From CALODL01 sp942492115 (lineage in GTDB: Bacteria > Planctomycetota > Phycisphaerae > UBA1845 > CAIVHJ01), in assembly GCA_942492115.1 (NCBI GenBank), contig CALODL010000013.1, positions 62,001 to 126,000 on the forward strand: 64,000 bases of DNA, read 5' to 3'. The position numbers and the translations under genes were made by a program. Shown piece by piece: positions 15,291 to 26,200 of this stretch (its first letter is position 1; each line of letters starts with the position of its first letter). Below the pieces are notes generated by a model. It did not search any database. It saw only the letters and a program-made list of their open reading frames with translations, and was not told the origin of the DNA.

Positions 15291-18146
15291 TCAACGGCGT
15301 GCCCGGGCCTTCAGTTTCGTCGACGAACTGACGGTGATTTCGGCCGAGGTCGACGCGTCGATAGCGACTTTGCCATGAGCTGGCGTCGGGAACAGGAACG
15401 TGCGGTGCGTGCCCGCATCGTCATCATGCAGCAAGTCGACATAGAACGTGCCACGCGCATCTCGGCTCGCACGATAGACGTACGTGGCCAGATACGTGCT
15501 CTTGCTGCGGGTCGCCACGCCAGGAGTGTCGAGACCGACGACCATCTGGGCGCGTTCGACGTTGAACGCCCGCCAGAAAGCGGTGCCGGCGAACGCATGG
15601 TCACGGTGCCGTTCGATAGTGATGTCCTCGAGAACCAGCTGCCCGCTGTCGCCACCGTCGACACCGAGGTGAAGCTGGTAGCCGCGCAAATCGTCGACCG
15701 GCCCGTCGATGAGCACGCGCACTTCGATCAGGCTCCCCGGTGCAACGCTGTCGTTGGAATCGAGCCTGATCGCCACGCCCTCGGTCACGAACGGTTCAAT
15801 GACTGGAGACGGTCCGCCATCAAGCGGACACGAACAGCTGGTGGTTCCAGAGAACGCATTGAGCGCCGCAAAGGCGTCGTTGCCATCACACACACCATCC
15901 GGGACGCAGGAGCCGAAGGCGCCGCCGGCATCGACGTTCGTTGCATTGGGCGAATCAGGTTCACACGGGAACCCGGCCGGTGGCGGGTTGTTGGGATCGC
16001 TGTTGGAGAAGCAATTGAGTGCTGCGAAGCGATCGTTGCCATCAGCAGCGCCGTCCGGAGGACAGCTGCCGAACTGGCCAGCCATGTCGGCGAAGCGAAT
16101 CCCGGTTCCGACACACAGATTGTCCTCGCATGCCCACCAGATGCAATTGTCGTCGCGGATGCCGTTCTCGTCCATGTCTGCACAGTCCGTGAAACTCGAA
16201 CAGACACATTCGTCGGGAATACCGTCCATATCGACATCATCACTGTCACCGTTGTCGATATCGCAAGCGTCCCACATGCCATTGAAGTTACAGTCGGGAA
16301 GATCGACGATGACAGAATTCATCTCGATTGGAGCACTCATGCCCAGGTCTTCATATAAGCCGTAGAAAATATCGCCTTTGCTGTTGGTCACATTGGTGTC
16401 GCGCAGGAATTCAGCATACTCCTTACTGGTACTCTGGTAGTACAACCGTACCTCCGCGGTGCGGGCATCACACGGAATGTCGTAGAGGGTGTCATCCCAG
16501 TGCTGGCCATCGGCGTAAGAGTAGTCGACGGGAGCGGCCTGCACCGCAGCGAAGCCTGCATTGGTGAACCCGCGTGGTGGAATGCGGTTGTCGAAAATCC
16601 ACTCGTTGTTGAGCACCAGATGGAATGACTGCCCGGCCGGAAGGTTCGTTGCTGCGGCAGTGACCTCGTCCATGCCGACTTCTGAGTGATAGACTTTGGT
16701 CGTACCCGCATCGAGCTCGGCGAGTTCGTCGTCGTACGCGCCACGTTCATCGATGATCGTGCCACCGTTGTCCTTGTACTGCACGTTGACCCAGATCCTG
16801 CGGCCTTCGGGATAGCCGGTTGGCAACTTGTGCCCGGTCTGGTTGGTCACGCGAACGTTGAGGTCGAGGCTTTCGAACGTCGCCTCGAGATCGGCTGCCG
16901 ACTGCAGAAACGCCACGTTGCTCGCTTTGGCATCGTCGATCTGCATCTGACTGAGTCCCGAGACTTCGGCCGCGCCGTAGAGGCCATCCGGCGTATCAGC
17001 CGCCAGATCAAGTTGAATGATCGAATCGAGAACCCAGTTGGCCGCTCCGGCGAACCTGTGCAGCGGCAAGTCATCGCGCACCACCTGGGCGATGGCCGGG
17101 TTGCACGCCGTGCCGGTGGTATCCGGCATGTGACAATCCTGGCAACTGCTGACCAGCGGGTTGTTACCGCCGAATCGTCCGCCCATGTCGATCGGACCAT
17201 CGGCGAAGTCGCTCTCGAGCCATTCGCTGTATGTCCGCTGCTCGGGGAACATATCGTAGCGGTCGAGCGTCGGATGCGCCGCATCCAACGTACCGAGTAT
17301 GTACGTGTCGCTCGGCGCCGGCACGGGCCCGCCCTGTCGTTCGTAGGCCTGGTTGCTGACTTCATGGCATGTCCCGCACTGTGCGGACTCGCGATGGAAT
17401 GGGGACTCCAACCAGAAATGGAAATTGAAATCAGGATAATCGATCGCCAGATCGAAGGGGCCGCGCCGGCGGTCCAGCAGGTCGATCACGTACGAGCCGT
17501 TGCCCGTGCTGGCCGGCGGAAAAGGCAACGCGTTGAGTTGATCAAGATCTTCGGGTGGATTGACGCCCGCTTCATAGACCGGGTCGATCATGCGATGACA
17601 GGCGATACACGTAACACCTTCGAAATCCTCACCCACCAGGGCCGACCCATCGGTCGGTGTACTGCGGCCCTCGAGCCATGCCTTCGGCGCGTGACAACGC
17701 AGGCAGGTCTCACCGCTGGACGGTGCGTCCTGCTCCGCGATACTCACCGCGGCGTGCCACACTGGATCACGGGCAGCCTGGGCCATCAGACTGGTCTGCC
17801 ACGTCTCCATGGGCGAATGATCGGGCGCATAGTTGCTGTGACACAGAACGCACCCAGATTGGGCGCTCAACAACGGCTCGACGAAGCAGCCCTTGATTTC
17901 TTCGCCTAGACAAACGCCGCCGGTGCACGTGTCGTTTTCGGTGCACACGTTGAAATCGTTACACGGACCACCCTCGTTCGTGCAGGCGTAGTTGCCAGGT
18001 GTGGCGAATCCGGGCTGCGTGCCCGGCGTGAAGAAATCGTTCGGCGTCGTTGCCAGCGGCTGCTGTGACTGACCACCTGCAATCAACAACCCTGCCCCAC
18101 TCAGCAGACATAAACTCACTAGGGCGTATCGTGCGCCATACTTCAT
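15291..18146 (-). CDS. Exported five-heme c-type cytochrome-like protein with dockerin-like and cohesin-like C-terminus
   Basis: The 951-residue protein starts at 18146 (MKYGARYALVSLCLLSGAGLLIAG; GAGGGG upstream). Five CxxCH heme motifs, CVLCH, CLRCH, CIACH, CGTCH and CQDCH, have their histidines at residues 103, 152, 184, 261 and 339. A beta-rich region follows, then acidic DCNFNG-type calcium repeats. Two dockerin-like repeats FGSCxPDGxxDGNDxFAAL sit near 690-712 and 743-763. A beta-sandwich at about 785-935 contains LRGYQLHLG, the same module found at the C-termini of the two CotH-domain giants. It probably transfers electrons outside the cytoplasmic membrane, displayed on a surface assembly. 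Domain names beyond the heme motifs are by eye. Confidence 0.82.
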   Translation of the reverse strand: MKYGARYALVSLCLLSGAGLLIAGGQSQQPLATTPNDFFTPGTQPGFATPGNYACTNEGGPCNDFNVCTENDTCTGGVCLGEEIKGCFVEPLLSAQSGCVLCHSNYAPDHSPMETWQTSLMAQAARDPVWHAAVSIAEQDAPSSGETCLRCHAPKAWLEGRSTPTDGSALVGEDFEGVTCIACHRMIDPVYEAGVNPPEDLDQLNALPFPPASTGNGSYVIDLLDRRRGPFDLAIDYPDFNFHFWLESPFHRESAQCGTCHEVSNQAYERQGGPVPAPSDTYILGTLDAAHPTLDRYDMFPEQRTYSEWLESDFADGPIDMGGRFGGNNPLVSSCQDCHMPDTTGTACNPAIAQVVRDDLPLHRFAGAANWVLDSIIQLDLAADTPDGLYGAAEVSGLSQMQIDDAKASNVAFLQSAADLEATFESLDLNVRVTNQTGHKLPTGYPEGRRIWVNVQYKDNGGTIIDERGAYDDELAELDAGTTKVYHSEVGMDEVTAAATNLPAGQSFHLVLNNEWIFDNRIPPRGFTNAGFAAVQAAPVDYSYADGQHWDDTLYDIPCDARTAEVRLYYQSTSKEYAEFLRDTNVTNSKGDIFYGLYEDLGMSAPIEMNSVIVDLPDCNFNGMWDACDIDNGDSDDVDMDGIPDECVCSSFTDCADMDENGIRDDNCIWWACEDNLCVGTGIRFADMAGQFGSCPPDGAADGNDRFAALNCFSNSDPNNPPPAGFPCEPDSPNATNVDAGGAFGSCVPDGVCDGNDAFAALNAFSGTTSCSCPLDGGPSPVIEPFVTEGVAIRLDSNDSVAPGSLIEVRVLIDGPVDDLRGYQLHLGVDGGDSGQLVLEDITIERHRDHAFAGTAFWRAFNVERAQMVVGLDTPGVATRSKSTYLATYVYRASRDARGTFYVDLLHDDDAGTHRTFLFPTPAHGKVAIDASTSAEITVSSSTKLKARARR

Positions 18147-18287
18147 AGGAAACCCCTCGGTCGAACTGGAGATAAAGCCCGTGCCCCTCAATCGCTGAAT
18201 GACTCACACACGCAGCGCGATCCACTCACGCTGGAAGCGTCCGTGCTGCGCCCCAATTCGTGTGCTCAACTTCGTTTAGCTCACCTG

Positions 18288-18307
18288 CCACAGGGTGAAT
18301 CCTGTGG
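18288..18307. repeat. Perfect inverted repeat CCACAGG-N6-CCTGTGG
   Basis: Seven-base arms at 18288-18294 and 18301-18307 are perfectly complementary with a six-base spacer. It is placed upstream of the five-heme gene, as expected for a dimeric regulator site, but it could be chance. Confidence 0.35.
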
Positions 18308-18631
18308 ATGTGGAAGGCATCTACAGTTTAGCGCTTCGGATCCGGAATTGCACGCGACATATGAACAGTTTTAGGTGCTCTACGAGGACCGTCGGGTACC
18401 CTGCGCGCACGCAGCTCCATGCGCCTATTCTTCTTGAGAACAAGCAGTTAGAACCCGATGCGTGAATGAGATGATCGTGAGACTGAGCGAAAACCCGCGG
18501 CGCGCGGCCTCAGATCGAAAATGTCCGCACTCGCGCCCAGTGGGCCGTCGACGCCAGGCCGGAATATCGTCGCTCCCGCAAGCACAGCATCCGTTCTCCC
18601 CGGCAGGATCCCGAGAGCAGAAGCAGAAATG

Positions 18632-18675
18632 AAGGCCCAGCGCCGCGAACTTGAGCCGTCGCAACGCCGGGCCTT
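18632..18675 (-). terminator. Terminator-like hairpin after the subtilisin gene
   Basis: On the minus strand AAGGCCCGGCG (18675-18665) pairs with CGCTGGGCCTT (18642-18632) including one G-U pair. The loop can form a further short stem. It begins 34 bases after the stop codon and is followed by CATTTCT, a weak T-rich tail. Confidence 0.55.
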
Positions 18676-18708
18676 CTGGCGCGGTTCGATGACCGGAGAC
18701 GTGCCGGC

Positions 18709-21700
18709 CTACTTCCAGAGGCTGCGCCGGCGGCGGCCGGCCAGGCGGCTGCCACACAGGCCCAGCATCATCAACATCATCATGCTCGGCGAACCGGCAC
18801 CGCAGAATCCGGCCACTTCCCGTTCGCCGAATTCAGCACACGCATCACCCAGGCCGTCACCGTCTTCGTCGACCTGCTGCGGATTGAATGTCCGCGGGCA
18901 GTTGTCGAGACAGTCGACCACGCCGTCATCGTCACGATCGGCCTGGTCGTCCTCGCCGGGACAGACATCGCAGGCATCGATGATACGATCCTGATCGCTG
19001 TCCACCTGGCATTCGTCCGGCACGGTGTTGCCATCACAATCCGGGCTGATACCCGCAGTGATATCTGCTTCATCGTCCTGTCCATTACTGTTGCAGTCTC
19101 GCAGTTCTTCGCCCTGCTCACACACGTCGCCAACACCATTGCCGTTGGCATCGAGCTGATCGGGATTGGTGAAGTTCGGGCAATTATCGAGACAGTCAGC
19201 GACCTGATCACCATCTCCGTCGAGACGATCATCCGCACCCGGACAGCGGTCACAGCCATTGGGCACGCGGTCACCGTCGTCATCCTGCTCACACTCGTCC
19301 GGCGTACCGTCACCATTACAATCGGCACTGCTACCGGTCGCGAGGTCGACCTCGTCGTGGCGGCCGTTCCCGTTACAGTCGACCACTTCTTCGTCATCTT
19401 CGCAGGAGTCGCCGAGACCGTTGCCATCCGCGTCGAGCTGGTCTGGATTCGAGACACCGGGGCAGTTGTCCAGGCAGTCAGCAACCTGGTCGCCATCGCT
19501 GTCGAGGTGATCATCGGCACCCGGGCACTGATCACACGGATCGATCACTCCGTCCTGATCGACATCACTCTCGCACTCATCCGGAACGCGGTTGTTATTA
19601 CAATCCGTGGCCGCCCCGCCGTCGATATCGGCGCCGTCATCCTGACCGTTGGCGTTGCAATCTTCAATCGCGTCGGGATCGATGGCGTAGCCTGAAACCG
19701 TATAGTTGTACGACGGCTTCAGCGGGTCATTGTTGGGAATCGATACCTCGGCGGTCCGCAGACCAGCGGCGCTCGGGACGAACGCGATACGGTACGCTGC
19801 GCTGCCTGCGCCTCCACCGAACAGAATGTCGTCGGTCGGCGGAAGCGTGACGACGAAATCAGCGGCATGCTCACCGACGATCTGGACCTGCGGATCACCG
19901 AGCAGTCGCAGGTCACCTGCTCCCAGGTTGCGGATTCCAAAGATGAGGTCCGACTCGTCCCCGAGCTGGGTGTCCGGAAAAGCGAAGGCTTCGTCGTTGG
20001 GGATATCCAGAAACTCAGGCTCGCCTTCTTCGTTGACATAGTTGTACGTCACCATCATGTCCGGGTACTCGAGAGCGCTGCCCTGCAGCTTCAAGCTGTA
20101 CGGCGTGTTGGGATCGTTGCTCGGGATGCTGAGAAACGCCTCGAACTCACCACCTGCATCCGGGGCAAACCGCACGACGACGCTGCGCTGACCGAATGGT
20201 GGCACGGTCGGAACCGGCTGTTCCACGATCTCGAATTCCGGATGATTACCAACGATGCGCACTGGCTCGAGGCCATCCGTGAAAGCCAGAGGAAACGGCC
20301 CGTTGTTGAGGATGGCCAACTCGACTGCGTGCGTCTCGCCGACCTCTACCGGTGGAAACACGTATGTTCCGTTGTGCGGCAGGTCGATGGCGCCATCTGC
20401 TGTCTGGAGATGCATCAACGGTGCATTCAGTCCTCCAGTCGTAAAGGTCATCACATCGCTGGTGACGACTGCGCCGCAGGCAGTGCTCGCTGATACCTGC
20501 CAGTAATAGGTCGTATTGGGTGCCAGGGTACCGGCAGACAAGCTGGTCACGACCAGGCTCGGGATCAATGTCGTCGGTGGATTCGTCTTGCCGATGTACA
20601 ACGCGTAGCGCTCGGCATTCTGGGCAGTCCAGCTGTAGGTCACGTCCTCTGGATCGAGTCCAGTCGCAAACTGCGCAGGCTCGAAACCGCTGAGCGCGAT
20701 CGATGGGCACAGCGTAGCGAGCTCGAGCAGTGCACTGTCGATGCGCACTTTGCCGTGCCCCCAGTCTTCGTTGTACCCGGCTCCGGTGAAACCGTCCTGC
20801 ACAGCACCGTCATTGAGGGACTGTGCGATCTGCTGCGGCGTGGCCGAGGGCACGGCGCTGAGCAACAGCGCTGCCGCACCAGCAACATGCGGGCCAGCGG
20901 CGCTCGTGCCGCCGAAGTCCACACGACCTGCAGCCCAGATGCCAATTGCGCCGGTCTCGGCACACGTGATGTCATGATGTCCCGGAGCGGTCACGTCAAG
21001 CGTCGATTCACCGTCGATGCGCGGACCGCGACCACTGAAGTAACTCAATTCACCCGGCTGTTGACGAACGCTGTAGCTGCCGACATTGATGCTGACGTCC
21101 GCAGTGGATGGAAAGGTCAGCGTCGTGGCATCTGACGTGTTGTTGGCCCACACGGCACCGCCGGACCATGGCGTCACGGCGTCCTTGACGAACATGTGGA
21201 TACTGGACACGGTTCGCTCAGCGGTGATGCGCAGGTCCCACTGTCCCGGCTCGATGGTCCCGGGAGTGCGATAGAGCGTGATCATGACCTGCACGGTTCC
21301 GCGTCCCGACGTCGTCACAGGATGAATCAGCCCGTAGCCGCCATCCAGCGACGTGCCACCGGCTGCCAGATCAATCGGCAGAAAGTTCGCCGTGCCAGCC
21401 CGACGTATGGCAAACTGCAGATCGTCCTCCTGCCCACCGTGCCACAGGATGTTCATGATAGCTGTCGGCGTGTTCAGATCTTCGGGGATGGCCAGTGACT
21501 GGATGACCTGGCTGCCCTGGGCGATGCCGACTTCGGCGTGCTTGTTCGAGCTGCCCAGGTTGCCGTTCGGAGTCACCTGAACGGTCTGCTCGTTGACCAT
21601 TTCCTGGGTAATGGCCTGCTCGAGGGTGCTCGAGCCGTCGAGGTAGTCGTCGGCGTAACCGCCGAACTCCCACAACATGATATCCGCCCCGTTGGCCTTG

Positions 21701-22869
21701 GCCCACGACATGGCGAACAGTAGATTGGATACCTTGGTGCGATCGACCACGAGCAGTTCCGCATCGGGCGCGACGCCGGTGGTCGAACGGTTGTACCCCG
21801 CTGCGCCGGCGACCATGATGCTGGACACACTCGTACCATGGCCGTTCGTATCGACCGGTGCCTCGATGAGATCGATGCCACGGCGATAAGCGTGCGTACC
21901 TTGTCCGCTGTCATCCCTCGTCAGGATGCCGATGATCTTGCTTTCACCGAGCGGGCTCATCTTCTCGCCGGGATCGAGCCGGTTGTTGCCGTTACTGTCG
22001 CGGGCCATGAGAATCAACTCACCATAAGTCGCGTCGCTCTCGCTGAACTGCCCGGGTCCGAAATCACGTGTGCCGTTGCCGTTTGCGTCGACGAACAACC
22101 AGTCCGACTGCGGGTTGAACAGCCCCGCCTCGTAGGGGAACTGCGCCATGCCGAGTGCCTCGTTCGGGGTACAGCTGCCGTTGCGATCGAGATCGACGCA
22201 GTCGATACCGGCGATGAAGATCCCGTTGTTGTCCGCGTCGACCCAGTCATAGAACAGCCCTGCCTGAACCTTGAAAAAGTCCGGGTGGAACGGATCAATG
22301 CCGGTATCGAAATTGGTGATGATGACGCCAGCGCCACGATTGCCGGTCGGATTGTTGAAGCTGGCCGCGCGATGCTGTAAATCGGCTTGAATCTCGGCCA
22401 CCGACCGTGCGAGCGGTTCGTCGGCATGCAGCGGGCCTCCCATCTCGACAAACTCAACCCGCGGGTCCTCATCGAACATGTCGACGGCCGCATCATTGAC
22501 CCACGCCGGATAGAAGCGCCCATAGTTCGCCACCTGGCCGCCCGGCAAACGCATGAAGCTGACACCACGGCTCTCGTACTCCGTGAGTGCCGTCGTCGAC
22601 AGTTCATCATCGAAGGTGATCGTGACGTTCAGCGCGCCGTCGTTGCGCACCAGACGTCCGGCTCGGCTGCCGAACCGCGACAAATCCAGGCCCTTCTTGC
22701 ACGCCATCCGCATAGACCGGACGCGGCTGTCGGTCTTGGAACGACGCTTGGGGGCCTGCGCGTGCGCGGCAGCCGCGATGGTGGTCAGCACTGCACCCAT
22801 GAGGGCAACGCTGACGAGCTTTGTGCGCAAACGGGTTACGGGACGGGGCTTAGGGGTCGTGGTCTTCAC
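18709..22869 (-). CDS. Secreted subtilisin-like (S8) protease with calcium-repeat region and sorting-type tail
   Basis: The start is the GTG at 22869 (AAGGAGA seven bases upstream) followed by a signal peptide ending AAAAHAQA; the product has 1386 residues. The S8 triad is complete: D188 in NFDTGID, H344 in NGHGTS and S656 in GGTSAAGPH. Calcium-binding-type loops (DANGNGTRD, DSNGNNRLD) sit between D and H. Beyond the catalytic domain come a fibronectin-III-like region, two choice-of-anchor-D-like domains (about 825-1055) and thrombospondin-3/DCNxNG-type acidic repeats (about 1060-1346). The last 35 residues, GFCGAGSP then a hydrophobic stretch and RRRR, look like a protein-sorting tail. A candidate maturation protease for the neighbouring giants, by context only. 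Confidence 0.88.
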   Translation of the reverse strand: MKTTTPKPRPVTRLRTKLVSVALMGAVLTTIAAAAHAQAPKRRSKTDSRVRSMRMACKKGLDLSRFGSRAGRLVRNDGALNVTITFDDELSTTALTEYESRGVSFMRLPGGQVANYGRFYPAWVNDAAVDMFDEDPRVEFVEMGGPLHADEPLARSVAEIQADLQHRAASFNNPTGNRGAGVIITNFDTGIDPFHPDFFKVQAGLFYDWVDADNNGIFIAGIDCVDLDRNGSCTPNEALGMAQFPYEAGLFNPQSDWLFVDANGNGTRDFGPGQFSESDATYGELILMARDSNGNNRLDPGEKMSPLGESKIIGILTRDDSGQGTHAYRRGIDLIEAPVDTNGHGTSVSSIMVAGAAGYNRSTTGVAPDAELLVVDRTKVSNLLFAMSWAKANGADIMLWEFGGYADDYLDGSSTLEQAITQEMVNEQTVQVTPNGNLGSSNKHAEVGIAQGSQVIQSLAIPEDLNTPTAIMNILWHGGQEDDLQFAIRRAGTANFLPIDLAAGGTSLDGGYGLIHPVTTSGRGTVQVMITLYRTPGTIEPGQWDLRITAERTVSSIHMFVKDAVTPWSGGAVWANNTSDATTLTFPSTADVSINVGSYSVRQQPGELSYFSGRGPRIDGESTLDVTAPGHHDITCAETGAIGIWAAGRVDFGGTSAAGPHVAGAAALLLSAVPSATPQQIAQSLNDGAVQDGFTGAGYNEDWGHGKVRIDSALLELATLCPSIALSGFEPAQFATGLDPEDVTYSWTAQNAERYALYIGKTNPPTTLIPSLVVTSLSAGTLAPNTTYYWQVSASTACGAVVTSDVMTFTTGGLNAPLMHLQTADGAIDLPHNGTYVFPPVEVGETHAVELAILNNGPFPLAFTDGLEPVRIVGNHPEFEIVEQPVPTVPPFGQRSVVVRFAPDAGGEFEAFLSIPSNDPNTPYSLKLQGSALEYPDMMVTYNYVNEEGEPEFLDIPNDEAFAFPDTQLGDESDLIFGIRNLGAGDLRLLGDPQVQIVGEHAADFVVTLPPTDDILFGGGAGSAAYRIAFVPSAAGLRTAEVSIPNNDPLKPSYNYTVSGYAIDPDAIEDCNANGQDDGADIDGGAATDCNNNRVPDECESDVDQDGVIDPCDQCPGADDHLDSDGDQVADCLDNCPGVSNPDQLDADGNGLGDSCEDDEEVVDCNGNGRHDEVDLATGSSADCNGDGTPDECEQDDDGDRVPNGCDRCPGADDRLDGDGDQVADCLDNCPNFTNPDQLDANGNGVGDVCEQGEELRDCNSNGQDDEADITAGISPDCDGNTVPDECQVDSDQDRIIDACDVCPGEDDQADRDDDGVVDCLDNCPRTFNPQQVDEDGDGLGDACAEFGEREVAGFCGAGSPSMMMLMMLGLCGSRLAGRRRRSLWK

Positions 22870-23224
22870 AGCGGTCTCTCCTTGCCCTTGATAGGGCGGC
22901 GTACAGGTCGTGTTCCCCGCTGGCTCAGCGCCGGGCACCTGGGAACATTTACCCATTTGCACGTGCTGTGCCATCTTGAGGCTCTCTGGCCACAGTGGAC
23001 AGAACACCTTTTTTTGCAACATATTAGGGAACTTCAGGCCCGCCAGCGCGTCATCCCCGACCCACACAATGGGTTATTTGACCCATTATTACCCACCCCT
23101 AAGCCGGATCCCTCGCGCCAACGCCCCTCTCACACAGTCCTCCTCGGGACCGGGCGTATCATATCCTTACTTTTGCTTATCATGTTGGTATCCAACACGA
23201 TGCACACAACACGGGGTGAACGTG
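22870..23224. promoter_or_regulatory. Divergent promoter region with inverted repeat
   Basis: These 355 bases separate the subtilisin gene (minus) and the PKD/propeller lipoprotein gene (plus). A perfect inverted repeat AATGGGT-N6-ACCCATT is at 23068-23087, with another ACCCATT at 22951-22957. Clear -35/-10 pairs could not be assigned on either strand. The frame open across the region on the plus strand shows no coding character before the lipoprotein start. Confidence 0.5.
23068..23087. repeat. Perfect inverted repeat AATGGGT-N6-ACCCATT
   Basis: Arms at 23068-23074 and 23081-23087 are perfectly complementary. It lies 138-157 bases upstream of the lipoprotein start and about 200 bases upstream of the divergent subtilisin start, and could bind a regulator shared by both. 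Confidence 0.4.
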
Positions 23225-26200
23225 ATGGGACACTCTCAGCTACGGCACGCGACACTGGCCATGCTGCTGGCGATCGGTGGATGCGGCACGACTACGACGC
23301 CTCCTGCTGATGACCAGGATGCAGCCGTGGATCTGAACACAGATACCGGCGGCCCGCTCACAGACGACGATCTCGGGCCCGCGCCGGATGATCCGGTGGG
23401 CACCTTGCAGGACGCCGCACCGGTCGCGAGGCTGGCTGCAGAACGGCTGACCGTCGAGGAAGGCCAGCTGGTCACCCTCGACGCCTCGGCAACGACGGAT
23501 CCGAACGATGATCTCCTGACATTCCTGTGGAGCCAGATCGGTGCTGGACCGCGTGTCACGCTCGTCGACGACCGTTCGGCCGTTCTCCAGTTCACAGCAC
23601 CCTACGTACCGGCCACGGAGTCACTGAGTTTCAGGCTCGTCGTGCAGGACGGCACCTTCGCCATAGACGCCACGGCCGTGGTCACGGTCGTGGACGTTGG
23701 TGCCGACCCGGTCCAGGATCCAGACCCGGGCCAGGATCAGACCGACGCAAAGCCCGCACCGCCTGCTGCCGATAGCGGCCCCGACCAAACGGTCGCCGTC
23801 GGGGATACCGTGATCCTGCTCGGCACCGTCGCGGGCGACGGTGACCTGACCGTGACCTGGGTGCAGGTGTCTGGCCGCCTCGTGCAACTGAATCCAGAGG
23901 GTGACAATGCCAGCTTCGAAGCTCCTGCCGTGGCACCCCCCTCTGAGGACCTGGTGTTCGAGCTGACCGTCGCCGCAGGTGACCAGGCGGACACGGATGA
24001 TGTCACGATCACTGTCGAAGCCCCGGAACAACCCGTACCCGACGGTTCGGCTCCCATACCGCCGGCGGGACCGGATTGCACGGCAGATGACGATGGCGAC
24101 GGCTCGAACAACTGTGACGACGAATGCCCACAAGACGCCGCCAAGATCAGCCAGGGGGTCTGTGGCTGCGGTCAGCCCGACACTGATGATGATGCCGACA
24201 CCGTACCCAACTGCAATGACCAGTGCGCTGGATTCGATGACCTGCTGGACGCTGACGGTGACGGCACGCCGGATGACTGCGAGGAGTGCGCGGTGGATGC
24301 GGACTGCGATGATGGGGCCTACTGCAACGGTGCAGAAACCTGTTCGGCGGGAGGCGACTGTGTTGTGCCCACCGCACCCTGCCCGGCACAGCTCTGTGAC
24401 GAGGCCACCGACACCTGCGCGGATTGCGCAGCGGATGCGGATTGCTCGGATGGCCTGGCGTGCACCGTCGATACGTGTAACAGCGGATCGTGCGACCATG
24501 CGCCGTCGTGTCCTGCAGGGCAGGTGTGCCGTCTGGCAAGCGGATCCTGTGAAGTGCTCTCCGCGTCTGATCTGCCGATCGCCACGGGTGCTGTATGGCA
24601 ATACACCAAAGGCACAGCAGAGCCTCCGACGACGTGGACCGCGCTGTCGTTCGACGACACCGCGTGGCCCGCAGGGGCCAGCCCTCTGGGGTATGAGGAT
24701 TGCGCGCCCGCAACCGTTCTGAGCGACATGCGCAACGGTTATACGAGCGTGTATGTTCGACGGCTGTTCAACGTGGCCGATCCCTCCGTCATTCAATCGC
24801 TGGCCCTCGAACTCGACTACGACGATTCATTCGTAGCCTACATCAACGGCACGGAGGTCGCGCGAAATAACGTCAACGGCACACCCCCACAGCACGATGC
24901 GCTGGCCGTGACGAACCACGAATGCTCCGGAGGAGATGGCACGACCAACCCGGCCGAGACGTTCGTCATCAGCGACAGTTTTGATCTGAACACACTGCTC
25001 AACACGGGCGTCAATGTGCTGGCCATTCAGGGGCACAATCTGACTCTGGGCAGTTCTGATTTCATTCTGATCCCCGTTCTGTCGGCCTGTACGACGACGT
25101 GCGACGACGGCCTGTTCTGCAACGGTACCGAGTCCTGTGTCGCCGGTCAGTGCACGGCAGGCGTCACCCCATGCAGTGGCCAACAGTGCAACGAGTCCAG
25201 CGACACGTGCACGGACTGTAATAACGACGCGGACTGTGACGATGGCGCATTCTGCAATGGCCCGGAAACCTGCGTGGGCGGATCGTGCACGGCGGGCACC
25301 GCACCCTGTGCCGGCCAGATGTGCAACGAGAACAATGATACATGTGTTGATTGCCTCGGGGATGCCGATTGTGCAGACGGCGTGTTCTGCAACGGCAGTG
25401 AAACGTGCTCCAGCGGATCCTGCTCTGCCGGGTCAGCACCCTGTTCCGGACAGCAGTGCGACGAAGCAGGCGACGGCTGTGTAGACTGCCTCAACGACGG
25501 CCACTGCGACGACGGCGCTTACTGCAACGGCAGCGAGTCATGCTCGGGCGGAAATTGCCAGGCGGGCAGCGCCCCCTGCGGAGGAGCCTGTGATGAAGTC
25601 GGCGACACGTGCGTCGGCTGTGCCACCAACGGCGACTGTGATGACAGTGTCAGTTGTACGGTGGACACATGCGAGTCGGGTAGTTGCGTCAATCGCCCGA
25701 ACAATTGTGCCTGGCCGGGTGGCGCCGAGAACACGCGCATCGACATCACGGAATCCGACATGGGCGGGAACATGAGTGGCGCCGTGTGGAATCCGGTCAC
25801 GGAGAAACTGTGGGTCGTGTCCAACTCCGGCATCTTCTGGCGGATGAGCTGCACCGGCAACTGCTCGTTGGCGGGCTCGTGGTCGGTCGACGGCAGTGGT
25901 TCCGCCAAATGGAGTATCGGCAGCGATACCGAAGCCATCACCCAGGCCAGCTGGAACGACGACAGCGTGTTCATCGGTATCGAGCAATCGGGTGGCAACC
26001 GCCTGATTCGTGAATACGATGTGTCAGGTGCACTCGGCACTATCAGCCTGCAGGACACCTGGACACTGACCGAAATGAACACCGGTGCCACCAATAGCGG
26101 TCTCGAAGCCCTGACGTTCGTTCCGGATGCGTGGCTAGCAACGCACCAGTTTCGCGATGCCGGCGGTAACCTGTACACGTCGAGTGTTTTTGGCACGGGT

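Larger units (their letters stand above)
18147..18708. other. 562-base intergenic region between two minus-strand genes
   Basis: No convincing gene is present; the frames here have no coding bias or homologous motif. It contains a 20-base inverted repeat at 18288-18307, about 140 bases upstream of the five-heme gene, and a terminator-like hairpin at 18632-18675 just after the subtilisin gene. The promoter of the five-heme gene must lie here but I cannot point to it. Confidence 0.55.

Noticed and set aside
18425..18757. Small genes in the 18.2-18.7 kb gap
   Set aside because: Frames there have no signal, motif or ribosome site and one overlaps the end of the subtilisin gene; the terminator-like hairpin lies inside them.
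22910..23224. N-terminal extension of the PKD/propeller lipoprotein back to 22910
   Set aside because: The extension has no coding bias, crosses the palindrome and promoter region, and would bury the lipoprotein signal.
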